Positions 13,993-23,192 are shown, counted from the first letter of the stretch. The stretch is 24,664 nt of DNA from Clostridiaceae bacterium (GCA_016297555.1 JAEDGK010000019.1:1-24664), one strand, 5' to 3'. The notes: generated by a model from the letters alone, not told the origin. A program made the numbers and translations.

Positions 13993-16900
13993 ATGAAATA
14001 CCTTATCAACAAAACTAATTTCAATGACTTTTCGGTTTTTGAAATCAACAAGCGTGAGGGCAGAGGGTATTCAATCCCCTATTCCTCAAAAGAAAAGCTG
14101 AAATCTACCTCTTTTAAAAAAGAACGCACATCTTCCGACTTAGTAAAGGTTCTCTCGGGAAGCTGGGAGTTTAAATATTACTCAAGCTGCAAGGATTTGC
14201 CCGACACTCTCGACACAGGCTGCGTTGATTTTGACACAATCAAAGTGCCCTCAACCTGGCAGAGAACGGGCTACGAAAACCCCGCATATATCAACTGCCC
14301 CTATCCTTTTGACGATAAGCCCCCCTATGTTCCCGAGGAACAGCCTGCGGGAGTTTACAGAAAAACCTTTGATATCGAAAACACCGATAAAACATATATA
14401 ATATCTTTCCTTGGCGTTATCCCCTGCATTGACCTTTATGTTAACGGCAAATTTGTTGGTTACAGCGAAGGAGCGCACAACACGGCAGAGTTTGATATAA
14501 CAAACTATACCGTCAAGGGAGAAAACGAGTTGCTGGCAGTTGTTCACAAATGGTCAAACGCAACCTTCCTTGAATGTCAGGATATGTTCAGAGAAAACGG
14601 AATTTTCAGAGATGTTTTGCTCTATGAGATGCCCAAAACCTTTATTAACGATGTTTATTACAGACCCAAAGAAACCTCAAACGGCTGGGATCTCGGCATA
14701 GAGGTTGAAACTGTAGGCAACGCACAGGGCATGACTCTGCGCGCCGAAGTTTACTGCAAAAACAAGCTTATCGCCGAAAAAGTAATTGACGCCGCTGAAA
14801 AAGCGGATATCAATTTCACTTCACTCAATGTTCAGAGCTGGAACGCGGAAATACCTACTCTTTATACCGCTTTCGTTACTCTTTTCGACGGTGAAAATCA
14901 GGTTATGACGGTCAGAAACTTTATCGGCTTCAAGACCGTTAAAATCAAAAAAGATGTCTTCACGGTTAACGGCAAAAAGATTAAGATAAAGGGCGTCAAT
15001 CATCATGACACCCACTATAAAAACGGCTATGTTATGAGCTTTGACGATATGGAAAAAGACATAAAGCTGATGAAATCGCTGAATGTCAACGCCGTCAGAA
15101 CCTCGCACTATCCCCCCGATGCGCAGTTCCTTGTGCTCTGCGATATTTACGGACTTTATGTTATTGATGAAGCGGATATTGAAACTCACGGCTGCGCCTG
15201 TGAACCCCACAATGATTTTAACCTTATCAGCAACAATCCCGAATGGGCTCCGCGATACCTTGACAGAGTTAAAAGAATGTATCTTCGCGACAGAAGCCGT
15301 GCAAGCGTTATAATGTGGTCGCTCGGCAACGAGGCAGGCGGCTGGGCGTGCCAGGATGTATGTTATGACTATCTTCACAAGGTCTGCCCCGAAATTCCCG
15401 TTCACTATGAGGGCGTTATCAGATGTGAAAGACATTCATATGATGTTGTTTCCGAGATGTATACCAATCACAAGAATGTTGAAAAATGCGGCAAGCATAC
15501 AAGAGGCAGAAAATACACCAAAAAGCCCTTCTTCCTTTGCGAATATGCTCATGCAATGGGCGTAGGTCCCGGCGGACTTGAAGAATACTGGAAGATCTTC
15601 TATGCCCATGACAATCTGATGGGCGGCTGCATCTGGGAGTGGGCAGACCATGCGGTCTATCACCCCAACGGTAAGCTTAAATTCACCTACGGCGGCGACC
15701 ACGGCGAAAAAAGGCATGACGGCTGCTTCTGCGTTGACGGTCTTGTTTATCCCGACAGACGGCTTCACACGGGCGCAAAGGAAATGAAGAATGTTTACAG
15801 ACCCGTCAGAGCAAGCTTTGAGGACGGCGTTATCACCTTTACAAACACAAACAGATTCAGAAACAGCTCTTATCTGACCGCAGTGTGGGAGCTTGTTAAA
15901 AACGGTAATACTCTTATCGCCGCCGATGAAGCGGTGCTTGACATTGAGCCTGAGCAGACTAAGGATATTGCGATTGACGCCAAAGTTCCCTCCGGCGACT
16001 GCGACTGCCATCTTAACATTTATTATTATGACGGTGATAACGAGGTTGCTTTTGAGCAATTTGCGGTTAAAGAAGAATATAAAACAGCAAAGCCCAAGAC
16101 TGCCGGAAAGCTTTCTTTCAGCAGCGACGGAGAAAAGAGCGTTATTGATTTCGGCGGTGGCAGCGTTGCTTTCTCAAACAAAACAGGTATGCTTGAAAGC
16201 TACATTGCAGACGGCAAGGAGCTTATAAATCAGGCTCCCGCTTATGCAAAAGGACTTCTTCCCAATATTTACAGAGCATATCTTGATAACGACACCGTTT
16301 ACAGGCAGAAATGGATTGAAGCCGGATATGCTGACTATGAGTGCATCTGCTCTGATTTTGAGGCAGAAATTAAGGACGGCAAGGCAGAAATTGAGGTTAC
16401 ATATCGACTCAAAAGCAAAAAAACTCTGCTTCCCCTTGCAAAGGTTGAAATTGAATATACGGTTTATGCCGACGGAATAATCAAGGTTGAGGCAGATTTC
16501 GAGCCGATTGCAAAAAAGAGGCTTGCCGCTCACCTGCCCCGTTTCGGTTTAACGCTTGAAATGCCCAAGGAATTCAGAAATATCGAATATTACGGAATGG
16601 GTCCCGATGAAAACCTCAGCGACCTCTATGCACAGGCAATGGAGGGGGTTTACACCACAACGGTTGATGAAATGCACGAGGATTACATCAGACCGCAGGA
16701 TTCAGGAAACAGAACAGCCGTCAGATACCTCTCGGTAACGGACAGCGATGGCGACGGTATCAAATTTGCATTTGACAAAAAGTATTTTAATTTTAATGCA
16801 AGAGAATTTTCGCAGAAACTGCTTCAAAACGCAAAGCATCAGGAAGATTTGCATGACGAAAACACGGTTGCCGTTAATATTGACGGCTTCACCCGCGGCA

Positions 16901-16998
16901 CGGGAACCGCAAGCTGCGGCCCTGACATTCTTCCTCAGTTTGAGGTTGACGGCAGCAAAGGGCTTGAATTCAGCTTCTATATGATGCCCGCAAAATAA
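13993..16998 (+). CDS. lacZ: Beta-galactosidase, glycoside hydrolase family 2
   Basis: This 1001-residue intracellular GH2 enzyme (no signal peptide) hydrolyses terminal beta-galactosides such as lactose. Domains in order are the sugar-binding jelly roll (about 50-215, with VPSTWQRTGYENPAY and ENGIFRDV), immunoglobulin-like domain, TIM barrel (about 320-610), a second immunoglobulin-like domain and the C-terminal Bgal small-chain domain (about 730-1000). The acid/base is Glu447 in MWSLGNEAGG, the nucleophile Glu517 in FFLCEYAHAMG, and CIWEWADHAV holds the sugar-stacking Trp. A ribosome binding site (AGGAG, about 12 bases upstream) overlaps the end of murC. No sugar transporter or regulator lies next to it, so it looks like an orphan lacZ carried by the murC transcript. 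Confidence 0.95.
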   Translation: MKYLINKTNFNDFSVFEINKREGRGYSIPYSSKEKLKSTSFKKERTSSDLVKVLSGSWEFKYYSSCKDLPDTLDTGCVDFDTIKVPSTWQRTGYENPAYINCPYPFDDKPPYVPEEQPAGVYRKTFDIENTDKTYIISFLGVIPCIDLYVNGKFVGYSEGAHNTAEFDITNYTVKGENELLAVVHKWSNATFLECQDMFRENGIFRDVLLYEMPKTFINDVYYRPKETSNGWDLGIEVETVGNAQGMTLRAEVYCKNKLIAEKVIDAAEKADINFTSLNVQSWNAEIPTLYTAFVTLFDGENQVMTVRNFIGFKTVKIKKDVFTVNGKKIKIKGVNHHDTHYKNGYVMSFDDMEKDIKLMKSLNVNAVRTSHYPPDAQFLVLCDIYGLYVIDEADIETHGCACEPHNDFNLISNNPEWAPRYLDRVKRMYLRDRSRASVIMWSLGNEAGGWACQDVCYDYLHKVCPEIPVHYEGVIRCERHSYDVVSEMYTNHKNVEKCGKHTRGRKYTKKPFFLCEYAHAMGVGPGGLEEYWKIFYAHDNLMGGCIWEWADHAVYHPNGKLKFTYGGDHGEKRHDGCFCVDGLVYPDRRLHTGAKEMKNVYRPVRASFEDGVITFTNTNRFRNSSYLTAVWELVKNGNTLIAADEAVLDIEPEQTKDIAIDAKVPSGDCDCHLNIYYYDGDNEVAFEQFAVKEEYKTAKPKTAGKLSFSSDGEKSVIDFGGGSVAFSNKTGMLESYIADGKELINQAPAYAKGLLPNIYRAYLDNDTVYRQKWIEAGYADYECICSDFEAEIKDGKAEIEVTYRLKSKKTLLPLAKVEIEYTVYADGIIKVEADFEPIAKKRLAAHLPRFGLTLEMPKEFRNIEYYGMGPDENLSDLYAQAMEGVYTTTVDEMHEDYIRPQDSGNRTAVRYLSVTDSDGDGIKFAFDKKYFNFNAREFSQKLLQNAKHQEDLHDENTVAVNIDGFTRGTGTASCGPDILPQFEVDGSKGLEFSFYMMPAK

Positions 16999-17014
16999 AA
17001 TCAAAACAGACAGA

Positions 17015-17057
17015 TAAAAAATCAGCCGTAAGCTCCGAATGGCGCTTACGGCTGATT
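17015..17057 (-). terminator. Shared convergent terminator of lacZ and the Tad operon
   Basis: A perfect 13-pair hairpin (17020-17032 with 17045-17057, core ATCAGCCGTAAG/CTTACGGCTGAT) has a 12-base loop. On the minus strand it ends in a run of T's and fits termination of the DivIVA-gene end of the Tad operon. On the plus strand the tail TGATTTGTTG is a weaker T-tract but could still stop lacZ transcripts. Confidence 0.88.
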
Positions 17058-17069
17058 GATTTGTTGAAA

Positions 17070-18137
17070 TTATTCGGCTTCAAAATCCTTGAGCGAAGCC
17101 TCGGCTTCGTCGTATTCTTTCTTAACCTCATCAAGAAGCTCTCCGACCTGACGGATATGGAACAAATGGAACTGAAGCTGTTTTTTAAGATTGATTTTTT
17201 CTGCTGCAAAATCTGCCTGCAACTTGCTCAGTTTATCTGCATATTCATAAGCCTGTGCACGGTTAGTCTCTCTGAGCTCATCAAGCTCGTCATAAGACTT
17301 TTTAAGCTGCTGATGAAGAATAGTCTGCCTGATTTCGGAATCCGACATCTCCTTACGCAAGCGGCTCTGTTCTTTTTCACCTGCGGTAAGCAGCTCTGAT
17401 TTTTCGTTAAGAGCGTTTTCGGCTTTTTCGCGTTTTTCACATTCTCCCTTATACAGCTTATCAAGCTTTCCGTAATCATCACGCAAACCTGCAAGCTCAG
17501 TTTCAACGCCTTCAAGCTGTGATATTCTCTCGTTCTTCTCTGAAACAGCATTATTTAAGCCTGCAATCTCATTGCGAAGTCCGAAAATCTCAGCCTTGCT
17601 CTTATCAAGCTCTTCAACTCTGCCTGAAAGCTCATCATTGATAATCTTCTGCTCTTCAAGCTCGGATGTAAGCTCGGCAACGCGGCTTTTAAGCCCGGCA
17701 TTTTCAGCCATAAGCGCTGAGTTATCACCGCTTGACTCCGAAACAATAATTTCCTTGGGCTGCTCCGCCTGCACGGGAACTTCCTGAGCTTTTTGTGTTT
17801 CGCCCGAAAGCGCTTTATCAAGCTCGGCCTGCAAAACCTCAATTTTTGACAGCAGAGACTCTCTCTCTCTGTTAAGCAGTGAAACCTCGGAGCGAAGCTC
17901 GCTGAGCTTTTCGTCATACATGGCGCAGGTTGAAGCGTGATACTGATTCTGGCTGTCGATATATTCATCAACATCCGCTATGTTATAGCCCTGAAAAGCC
18001 TTTTTGAAAACAACCTTGGAAAGATCGCTTTCCTCGGCGGTATCAACGCTCTCCGCAGGCTCTGTTATTGCCTCAACTCTGCTTTTGCTCTCTGCTGCGT
18101 TATTCTCGGCAGGATTTTCGGTTTTCTTTTTCTTCAT
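17070..18137 (-). CDS. DivIVA-domain coiled-coil protein at the end of the Tad operon
   Basis: In this 355-residue protein a charged N-terminal extension (1-42) leads to a DivIVA-type motif, FKKAFQGYNIADVDEYI (44-60), matching the F-x-x-A-x-x-GY-x3-EVD-x-FL pattern. The rest is almost all coiled coil (about 65-115 and 140-350), with a Pro/Gln-rich break near 115-135. DivIVA proteins bind negatively curved membrane at poles and septa and recruit other factors. Classical DivIVA is about 160-230 residues and starts directly with the motif, so the extension and long coil are unusual. The start has GAGG eight bases upstream and lies 19 bases after the DUF192 gene, so it is co-transcribed with the pilus genes. 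It could organise Tad machine position, or be an unrelated division-associated protein. Confidence 0.82.
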   Translation of the reverse strand: MKKKKTENPAENNAAESKSRVEAITEPAESVDTAEESDLSKVVFKKAFQGYNIADVDEYIDSQNQYHASTCAMYDEKLSELRSEVSLLNRERESLLSKIEVLQAELDKALSGETQKAQEVPVQAEQPKEIIVSESSGDNSALMAENAGLKSRVAELTSELEEQKIINDELSGRVEELDKSKAEIFGLRNEIAGLNNAVSEKNERISQLEGVETELAGLRDDYGKLDKLYKGECEKREKAENALNEKSELLTAGEKEQSRLRKEMSDSEIRQTILHQQLKKSYDELDELRETNRAQAYEYADKLSKLQADFAAEKINLKKQLQFHLFHIRQVGELLDEVKKEYDEAEASLKDFEAE

Positions 18138-18156
18138 TGCATTAACCTCATTTAGC

Positions 18157-18501
18157 TTATTTTAGAACCAATTTATCTCCGACTTTAAAGCCGGCATCGG
18201 CGGCTTTTCCCGAGCAAAGCTCAAGAACCTTTTGAGCGTCCCTGTGCATTTTGCACATCTTTCCCGGAGGTACAGCCTCGTCAACGAAAACAACATTATC
18301 GTTTTTATCAAGGTAAACCACATCAATGGAAAATTTCATGCAAAATGTATGTATCTGATTACAGGGAACTATGAGAAGTCCGCTGTCAAAATCCAAACTC
18401 TTTTTAAACATCAAGCCTTTGAGCCTTAAAAAGAATTTGTCGGCAAGCCCGACTTTCTCTAATATTATGCCGTCATTTTTATAAACTGTCAAGGTTTTCA
18501 T
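18157..18501 (-). CDS. DUF192 family protein
   Basis: This 114-residue protein has the DUF192 pattern: LADKFFLRLKGLMFKKSL (19-36), GLLIVPCNQIHTFCMKFSIDVVYLDKND (41-68, equivalent to the family's W/F-MKNT-PLDI region) and VPPGKM near the end of the core, then AGFKVGDKLVLK. No signal peptide is seen, although many DUF192 proteins are exported. Function is unknown for the family. The ATG at 18501 was chosen (AAGGTGA about five bases upstream); a GTG three codons earlier is also open. It begins ten bases after tadC, within the Tad operon, and I recall DUF192 genes beside Tad/type II-like secretion genes in other Clostridia, which suggests a linked role. Confidence 0.85.
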   Translation of the reverse strand: MKTLTVYKNDGIILEKVGLADKFFLRLKGLMFKKSLDFDSGLLIVPCNQIHTFCMKFSIDVVYLDKNDNVVFVDEAVPPGKMCKMHRDAQKVLELCSGKAADAGFKVGDKLVLK

Positions 18502-18511
18502 AGATTTCACC

Positions 18512-19453
18512 TTATTTATTTATAAAATTCTCAATAATGTTAAGAACCGTAGGTCCGAGTATTATTATGAAAACTACCGGAAAAATGAAAATGAGCATAG
18601 GAACAAGCATTTTAATTGTTGATTTCATTCCCTTTTCTTTTGCTTCCATTTTTCTCGAAAGTCTAAGCTGCTCGGACTGTGTTTGCATAATGTTATTGAT
18701 GGGAATACCGAGCTGTTCTGCCTGAATCAAAGCCGATAAAAAGGTTCTGAGCTCCTCAACGCTCGTTGAATCGGAAAGAGTTTTCAGAGCGTCTCTGCGG
18801 GTTCTGCCCATCTGAATTTCTCTGTGAACAATCAAGAGCTCGTCAATAAACGGTCCGCTCATTTTCTCCGAAACCTTTAAAAGCGCCGCATCAAAGCTAA
18901 GACCCGCTTCAATACATACGCTGAGCATATCCATAACATCCGGCAGCTGCCTTTTTATGCCGAGCTGGTGATTTGATACTCTTGATTTTAAATAATAGGT
19001 CGGCGCGAGAACCGTCAGAGCTAATGAAACAAGAATAATAAGCAGGCTGTATTCCGCTTTCAGCTTTAAAACTCCCACAAGAATCAAGGTTGCAACTATC
19101 ATTGCAATCATAAAAATCATCTTTTTGAAGTTGAATTCGCTCGCGTCAATAAACATTCCCGCGAGGCGAAGCTTTTTTTCAAGCTGTTCATATTTATTTT
19201 CATTATCTCCGTTTTTTGATTTAGGAGTTTTTGATTCAATAAAATCATTAACTTTTTTGACGGTAGGCTCAATCATACGCGCATAAAACGACTGATTCAT
19301 CATACCGTCGGCATTTGTGTAGCTGCTGTCTTTTTTAATTCGGGAAATTCGCTCGTTTTTATGATCCTTTTTCTTGCCGAAAGGCGCTAAAATCGCCACC
19401 AGCAATATAAATCCGAACAAAGCATATGAAATTACAAGAAATTCCAAAAACAT
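18512..19453 (-). CDS. tadC: Tad pilus assembly protein TadC (type II secretion F domain)
   Basis: This 313-residue membrane platform protein is part of the inner-membrane base on which TadA acts. There is an N-terminal transmembrane helix (about 4-24), a cytoplasmic stretch, two helices (about 112-152), and then the GSPII_F domain with QLPDVMDMLSVCIEAGLSFDAALLKVSEKM and IHREIQ-type core (IVHREIQMGRTRRDAL). A final hydrophobic helix ends the protein (about 283-308). It follows tadB by 16 bases; GAGGTGA touches the ATG closely, which is short but usable. Length is typical of TadC. Confidence 0.92.
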   Translation of the reverse strand: MFLEFLVISYALFGFILLVAILAPFGKKKDHKNERISRIKKDSSYTNADGMMNQSFYARMIEPTVKKVNDFIESKTPKSKNGDNENKYEQLEKKLRLAGMFIDASEFNFKKMIFMIAMIVATLILVGVLKLKAEYSLLIILVSLALTVLAPTYYLKSRVSNHQLGIKRQLPDVMDMLSVCIEAGLSFDAALLKVSEKMSGPFIDELLIVHREIQMGRTRRDALKTLSDSTSVEELRTFLSALIQAEQLGIPINNIMQTQSEQLRLSRKMEAKEKGMKSTIKMLVPMLIFIFPVVFIIILGPTVLNIIENFINK

Positions 19454-19469
19454 TCACCTCGCATCGCGG

Positions 19470-20462
19470 TCAATATTCGATTGAAACAACCTTTCTTATA
19501 GCAAAGAAACCTAAAACCTCCATAACAGCCGCAACGACAAGCATTATTCTGCCTACCTTTGTTGTAAAGAACATCGACATATAATCCGAAGCAATAATCA
19601 TAAGCATACCCGCAATAACTATCGGCAGCGCTCCGATTATCATTCCGGAAGTTCTGCCCTGTGCGGTAAGAGCGCTTATTTCGCTCTTGATTTTAAGTCT
19701 GTCTTTTATTGTAACTGATATGGTATCAAGAATTTTTGAAAGATTGCCGCCCGTCTGTCTCTGAATACTGACAGCCGAAACCGCTATCAGCAAATCCGAG
19801 CTTTTAATTCTGTTTGCCATATTGTTGAGAGCGGTTTCAAGCGTTTCGCCGTATTGAATTTCGCTGCAAACTCTGCTGAATTCCACGCCGATGGGAGCGG
19901 GCATATCTTTTGCTATGGTTTCAATCGCCTGCTGAAATGAAAGACCCGATCGCAGGCAGTTGCATATAACCATAAGCGCATCGCTCAGCTGAGCTTCAAA
20001 GGCCTTTCTTCTTTTTCCCTTTTTAAAATTGATAAAAAGCAGAGGAACAACACAGCCTAAAACAGCCATGGTAATGGAGGCAATGGGATTTGCCCCCAAA
20101 AGCGCGGAAATACCCGAAGGGCCAAAGGTAAGGCAAATCCACATTATTGTGAATTCTTCCGGACCCATCATAATACCCGCGAGCACCAACTCATTAAAAA
20201 CGGTGTCCATAAGCTTTTTGCGCCTGAGCGACTGACCGCTGCGGGCTTTGGTTTCAATCCGTCTTCGCCTTTCATCGCGCTTGTCTTTTATCTGCTTTCC
20301 TATTTCCTTTGGATTAACATTAATCTTAACTATTCTTTGCTCAACGGCGCGTCTTTCACGGGTAGCACCGCCGTAAATGCTTGTTAAAATAAAAAACGCG
20401 GCAATCGAAACAGAGATGACTAAAACAAATAAACTAATCTGTAAACCAGTCATTATTGACAT
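19470..20462 (-). CDS. tadB: Tad pilus assembly protein TadB (type II secretion F domain)
   Basis: This 330-residue partner of TadC in the membrane platform begins with a transmembrane helix (about 9-28). A very basic cytoplasmic segment (DKRDERRRRIETKAR, about 60-74) follows, then helices near 108-148. The F domain reads LSDALMVICNCLRSGLSFQQAIETIAKDM with FSRVCSEIQYGETLETALNNM, and two C-terminal helices (about 272-322) end it. The start used overlaps the end of tadA by 29 bases. A second ATG three codons later (20453) is equally possible because the GGAG lies very close to the first. The overlap implies coupling with the motor ATPase. Confidence 0.92.
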   Translation of the reverse strand: MSIMTGLQISLFVLVISVSIAAFFILTSIYGGATRERRAVEQRIVKINVNPKEIGKQIKDKRDERRRRIETKARSGQSLRRKKLMDTVFNELVLAGIMMGPEEFTIMWICLTFGPSGISALLGANPIASITMAVLGCVVPLLFINFKKGKRRKAFEAQLSDALMVICNCLRSGLSFQQAIETIAKDMPAPIGVEFSRVCSEIQYGETLETALNNMANRIKSSDLLIAVSAVSIQRQTGGNLSKILDTISVTIKDRLKIKSEISALTAQGRTSGMIIGALPIVIAGMLMIIASDYMSMFFTTKVGRIMLVVAAVMEVLGFFAIRKVVSIEY

Positions 20463-21807
20463 TCACTCCGTTTCCTCTTATTTTTTCAAGGCAATACGGT
20501 CTGACACCTGTTGCCTTAAATCTGCCGATGAATTTACCCGAAGCGTCAACATGACCTTCGGTTTCATATCTGAAAATCTCCTGCATACTGACGATATCGC
20601 CTTCCATACCGACAACCTCAGAAATGCTTGTAACCTTTCTTGTACCGTCGCGCAAACGGGACTGCTGAATAATAAGGTCAATAGCAGAGGCAACCTGGTC
20701 TCTGATAGCTTTCAGCGGAAGCTCCATACCTGACATCATAACCATGGTTTCAACACGGGCGATTGAGTCTCTCGGAGAGTTGGCGTGAATGGTTGTCAGC
20801 GAGCCGTCATGACCGGTGTTCATCGCCTGAAGCATATCAAGCGTTTCTTCAGAACGAACCTCACCGACGATTATTCTGTCGGGTCTCATACGAAGGGCGT
20901 TCTTAACAAGATTTCTTATCGTAATTGCGCCCTTGCCCTCAAGGTTGGCAGGTCTTGCTTCAAGCGTTATTACATGCTCCTGTTTGAGCTGAACCTCCGC
21001 GGCGTCCTCTATGGTTACTATTCTTTCATCCTCGTTAATGAACGAAGAAAGAACATTCAGAAGCGTTGTTTTTCCGCTGCCCGTACCTCCCGAAACAATT
21101 ATGTTCAGTTTTCCTTTTACGCAGGCTTCAAGAAAATGCAGCATATTCTGATTAAGCGAGCCGAATTTTATGAGCTGCTGTGCGCTAATAGGCTTTTTGC
21201 CGAATTTTCTGATTGTAACAACGGGACCGACAAGCGAAAGCGGCGGAATGATAACATTAACACGCGAGCCGTCCGGCAGACGGGCGTCGCACATGGGGCT
21301 TGACTCATCAACATGTCTGCCGACCTGCGAAACTATTCTGTCGATAATATTCATCAGATGCTCTTCATCTCTGAATTTTTTATCGGTCAGAACAAGCTTA
21401 CCGCCCTGCTCAACATAAACATGATCCGGACCGTTTATCATTATTTCGGAAAACTTTTCACTTTCGACCAATTCTTCAATCGGGCCGTAGCCGACAATAT
21501 CGTTAAACAGCTCACTGAAAACCTTGGGTCTGTCAATTCTCGGGATTTTGTATTCGTCATCATTGATTTTTTCATCAAGCATTTTATAGATTGACCCGCG
21601 GTCAATCGCAACATTACCCTCTCTGTTCATTTCTCGGATAATGTCAACATGAATTGTTCTTTTTATATCGGCGTAAACATCCTTTTCTTCTGCCTGAGGA
21701 GAACTTTTTACCTCTGCAACGGCAGTTTCCTTTATTTCCGCAGCTTTTGCGTCGCCCGAGCCTGCGGGTTGTTTCTTTTGTGCGTCAAGTCTGTTCAAAA
21801 GTCCCAT
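20434..21807 (-). CDS. tadA: Tad pilus assembly ATPase TadA/CpaF
   Basis: This 457-residue secretion ATPase of the GspE/TadA family powers pilus extension and, in some Tad systems, retraction. An acidic, Ala-rich linker (11-45) precedes the N-terminal domain. Walker A is SGGTGSGKTTLL (239-250), the Asp box region IVTIEDAAEVQL (263-274), Walker B RIIVGEVRSEE (311-321), and the His box TGHDGSLTTIHANSP (331-345). The C-terminus is a CpaF-type tail (SEVVGMEGDIVSMQEIF). The ATG has GGAAGG nine bases upstream. A 102-base spacer separates it from tadZ, the largest gap between the tadE-to-tadC genes. Confidence 0.95.
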   Translation of the reverse strand: MGLLNRLDAQKKQPAGSGDAKAAEIKETAVAEVKSSPQAEEKDVYADIKRTIHVDIIREMNREGNVAIDRGSIYKMLDEKINDDEYKIPRIDRPKVFSELFNDIVGYGPIEELVESEKFSEIMINGPDHVYVEQGGKLVLTDKKFRDEEHLMNIIDRIVSQVGRHVDESSPMCDARLPDGSRVNVIIPPLSLVGPVVTIRKFGKKPISAQQLIKFGSLNQNMLHFLEACVKGKLNIIVSGGTGSGKTTLLNVLSSFINEDERIVTIEDAAEVQLKQEHVITLEARPANLEGKGAITIRNLVKNALRMRPDRIIVGEVRSEETLDMLQAMNTGHDGSLTTIHANSPRDSIARVETMVMMSGMELPLKAIRDQVASAIDLIIQQSRLRDGTRKVTSISEVVGMEGDIVSMQEIFRYETEGHVDASGKFIGRFKATGVRPYCLEKIRGNGVNVNNDWFTD

Positions 21808-21909
21808 AAATCATTACCTTCCGAGATTATTGATATAAAAAGATAGTTAAAATCAGATCAGATTATTTTATCTCTTTTTCGTCTCCTTTTTGTTATCTTT
21901 TTTGTTATC

Positions 21910-23145
21910 TTATTTATTCTCATTATTTGCGTCATTTTTTACCGAGGGTTTTTTAGCAAATTTTATGCTGCCTTTTTTGGCGTTGTTCTCATCATTGAGA
22001 GTTTTAATCCCCTCATATCTTTCGATAACCGACCCAACAAAGGATTTGATGTCGCGTGCAATCTCAGACTGGGGATTTGAAAGCATAACCGGAACTCCCT
22101 TGTTAACGCTTGCGCAGATAAGCTTTGCGTCCTCCCTGATATAAGCATAAACAGGCATTTCAAGCGTTTTAACGAAATCCTTTTCGTTAAGCAAGCCTTT
22201 TGAAAACTTATTGACCAACAGCTTCAGCTTATCTCCCTGGTGGAGCTGGCGCAAAACATCAACGCAGGATTTAGCGTTCTGAAGCGAAAAGATATCCATA
22301 TTATAAACCATAAAGATTTCTTCGCTGTTTTCAAGCGCGGTCAGCGTTGCATCGCTGAGATCGGGCGGCAAATCCAAAATTATGTATTCAAAATAGGGTC
22401 TTACGGTATCGATAATCTTTTCAATATCATCGGGCTTAATGTACTCGGCATATTCGGGGCTTTTCGGTGCGCCGAGAACACTGAGACCCGTGTTATGAGT
22501 TGCACAAAAGCTGTTGATATTTTCGATTGTTACACCGTTTCTGTCCTGCACAAGCTCAACAATGCTGTCTCTCGGATTAAGGTCAAGAGCCATTGTTACA
22601 TTGCCGAAATTCAAATCAAGGTCAAGCAAAATCGTTCTTTTGCCGAGCTTTGCAATCTGAGCGGCAGTATTGACAGCAAGGGTTGTTTTGCCCGTTCCGC
22701 CTTTTCCTGAGAAAAACGCCAGAACCTTTGATCTGATTTTTTTGCCGTCATTGGTATCAAGGCGTCTCTGAAGCTCCAAATCATAGATATTAAGAAGTTC
22801 TTTAACTAAATCTTCTTCACTCATTGTGAAAGGAATAACGCCTCTGATACCGAACTGCGCCGCTTTATTGACAAGCTCAACGGTGATGCTGTCATTGACA
22901 ATAACAACAAAGCAGTTACGCAGATTTATGAGAATTTGCTGAACAAAGCTGAAAATGTGCTCTTCAACCTCTCCCCTTATTGCACAGATTACAATATCGG
23001 GGAAAAGGCTTTCAACCTTGAGCTTTCCGGCGCTGCTGAAATCAGAATAACCGGCAATGATAATATTGTCACTTTTCAAGTGATTCTTTAAATATATTCG
23101 GAGATCCATATCCTCCGACAAAACAACCGCATTAAGTTTTTCCAT
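21910..23145 (-). CDS. tadZ: Tad localisation ATPase TadZ/CpaE (MinD/ParA-like)
   Basis: This 411-residue protein of the TadZ/CpaE family directs where the Tad machine is built, usually at a pole. An N-terminal receiver-like domain (about 3-122) lacks an obvious phospho-accepting Asp triad. The MinD-type ATPase follows with the deviant Walker A KGGTGKTT (148-155) including the signature Lys148, DLDLNFGN (175-182), and YIILDLPPDLSD as Walker B. The C-terminus is a Lys/Asn-rich tail. The ATG at 23145 has GAGG seven bases upstream; a TTG five codons earlier overlaps that site and is rejected. It sits between cpaB and tadA. Confidence 0.92.
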   Translation of the reverse strand: MEKLNAVVLSEDMDLRIYLKNHLKSDNIIIAGYSDFSSAGKLKVESLFPDIVICAIRGEVEEHIFSFVQQILINLRNCFVVIVNDSITVELVNKAAQFGIRGVIPFTMSEEDLVKELLNIYDLELQRRLDTNDGKKIRSKVLAFFSGKGGTGKTTLAVNTAAQIAKLGKRTILLDLDLNFGNVTMALDLNPRDSIVELVQDRNGVTIENINSFCATHNTGLSVLGAPKSPEYAEYIKPDDIEKIIDTVRPYFEYIILDLPPDLSDATLTALENSEEIFMVYNMDIFSLQNAKSCVDVLRQLHQGDKLKLLVNKFSKGLLNEKDFVKTLEMPVYAYIREDAKLICASVNKGVPVMLSNPQSEIARDIKSFVGSVIERYEGIKTLNDENNAKKGSIKFAKKPSVKNDANNENK

Positions 23146-23192
23146 TGGAATACCTCGCAATTAATACTTAATATGTAAAATCATCGCCGTTA

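Noticed and set aside
14821..16059. Two minus-strand open frames above 200 codons
   Set aside because: They are antisense shadows of the lacZ coding sequence, which has complete GH2 catalytic motifs.
13993..16998. lacZ as part of a mobile element
   Set aside because: No inverted repeats, transposase, integrase or target duplication were seen around it, and its base composition looks like that of its neighbours by eye.
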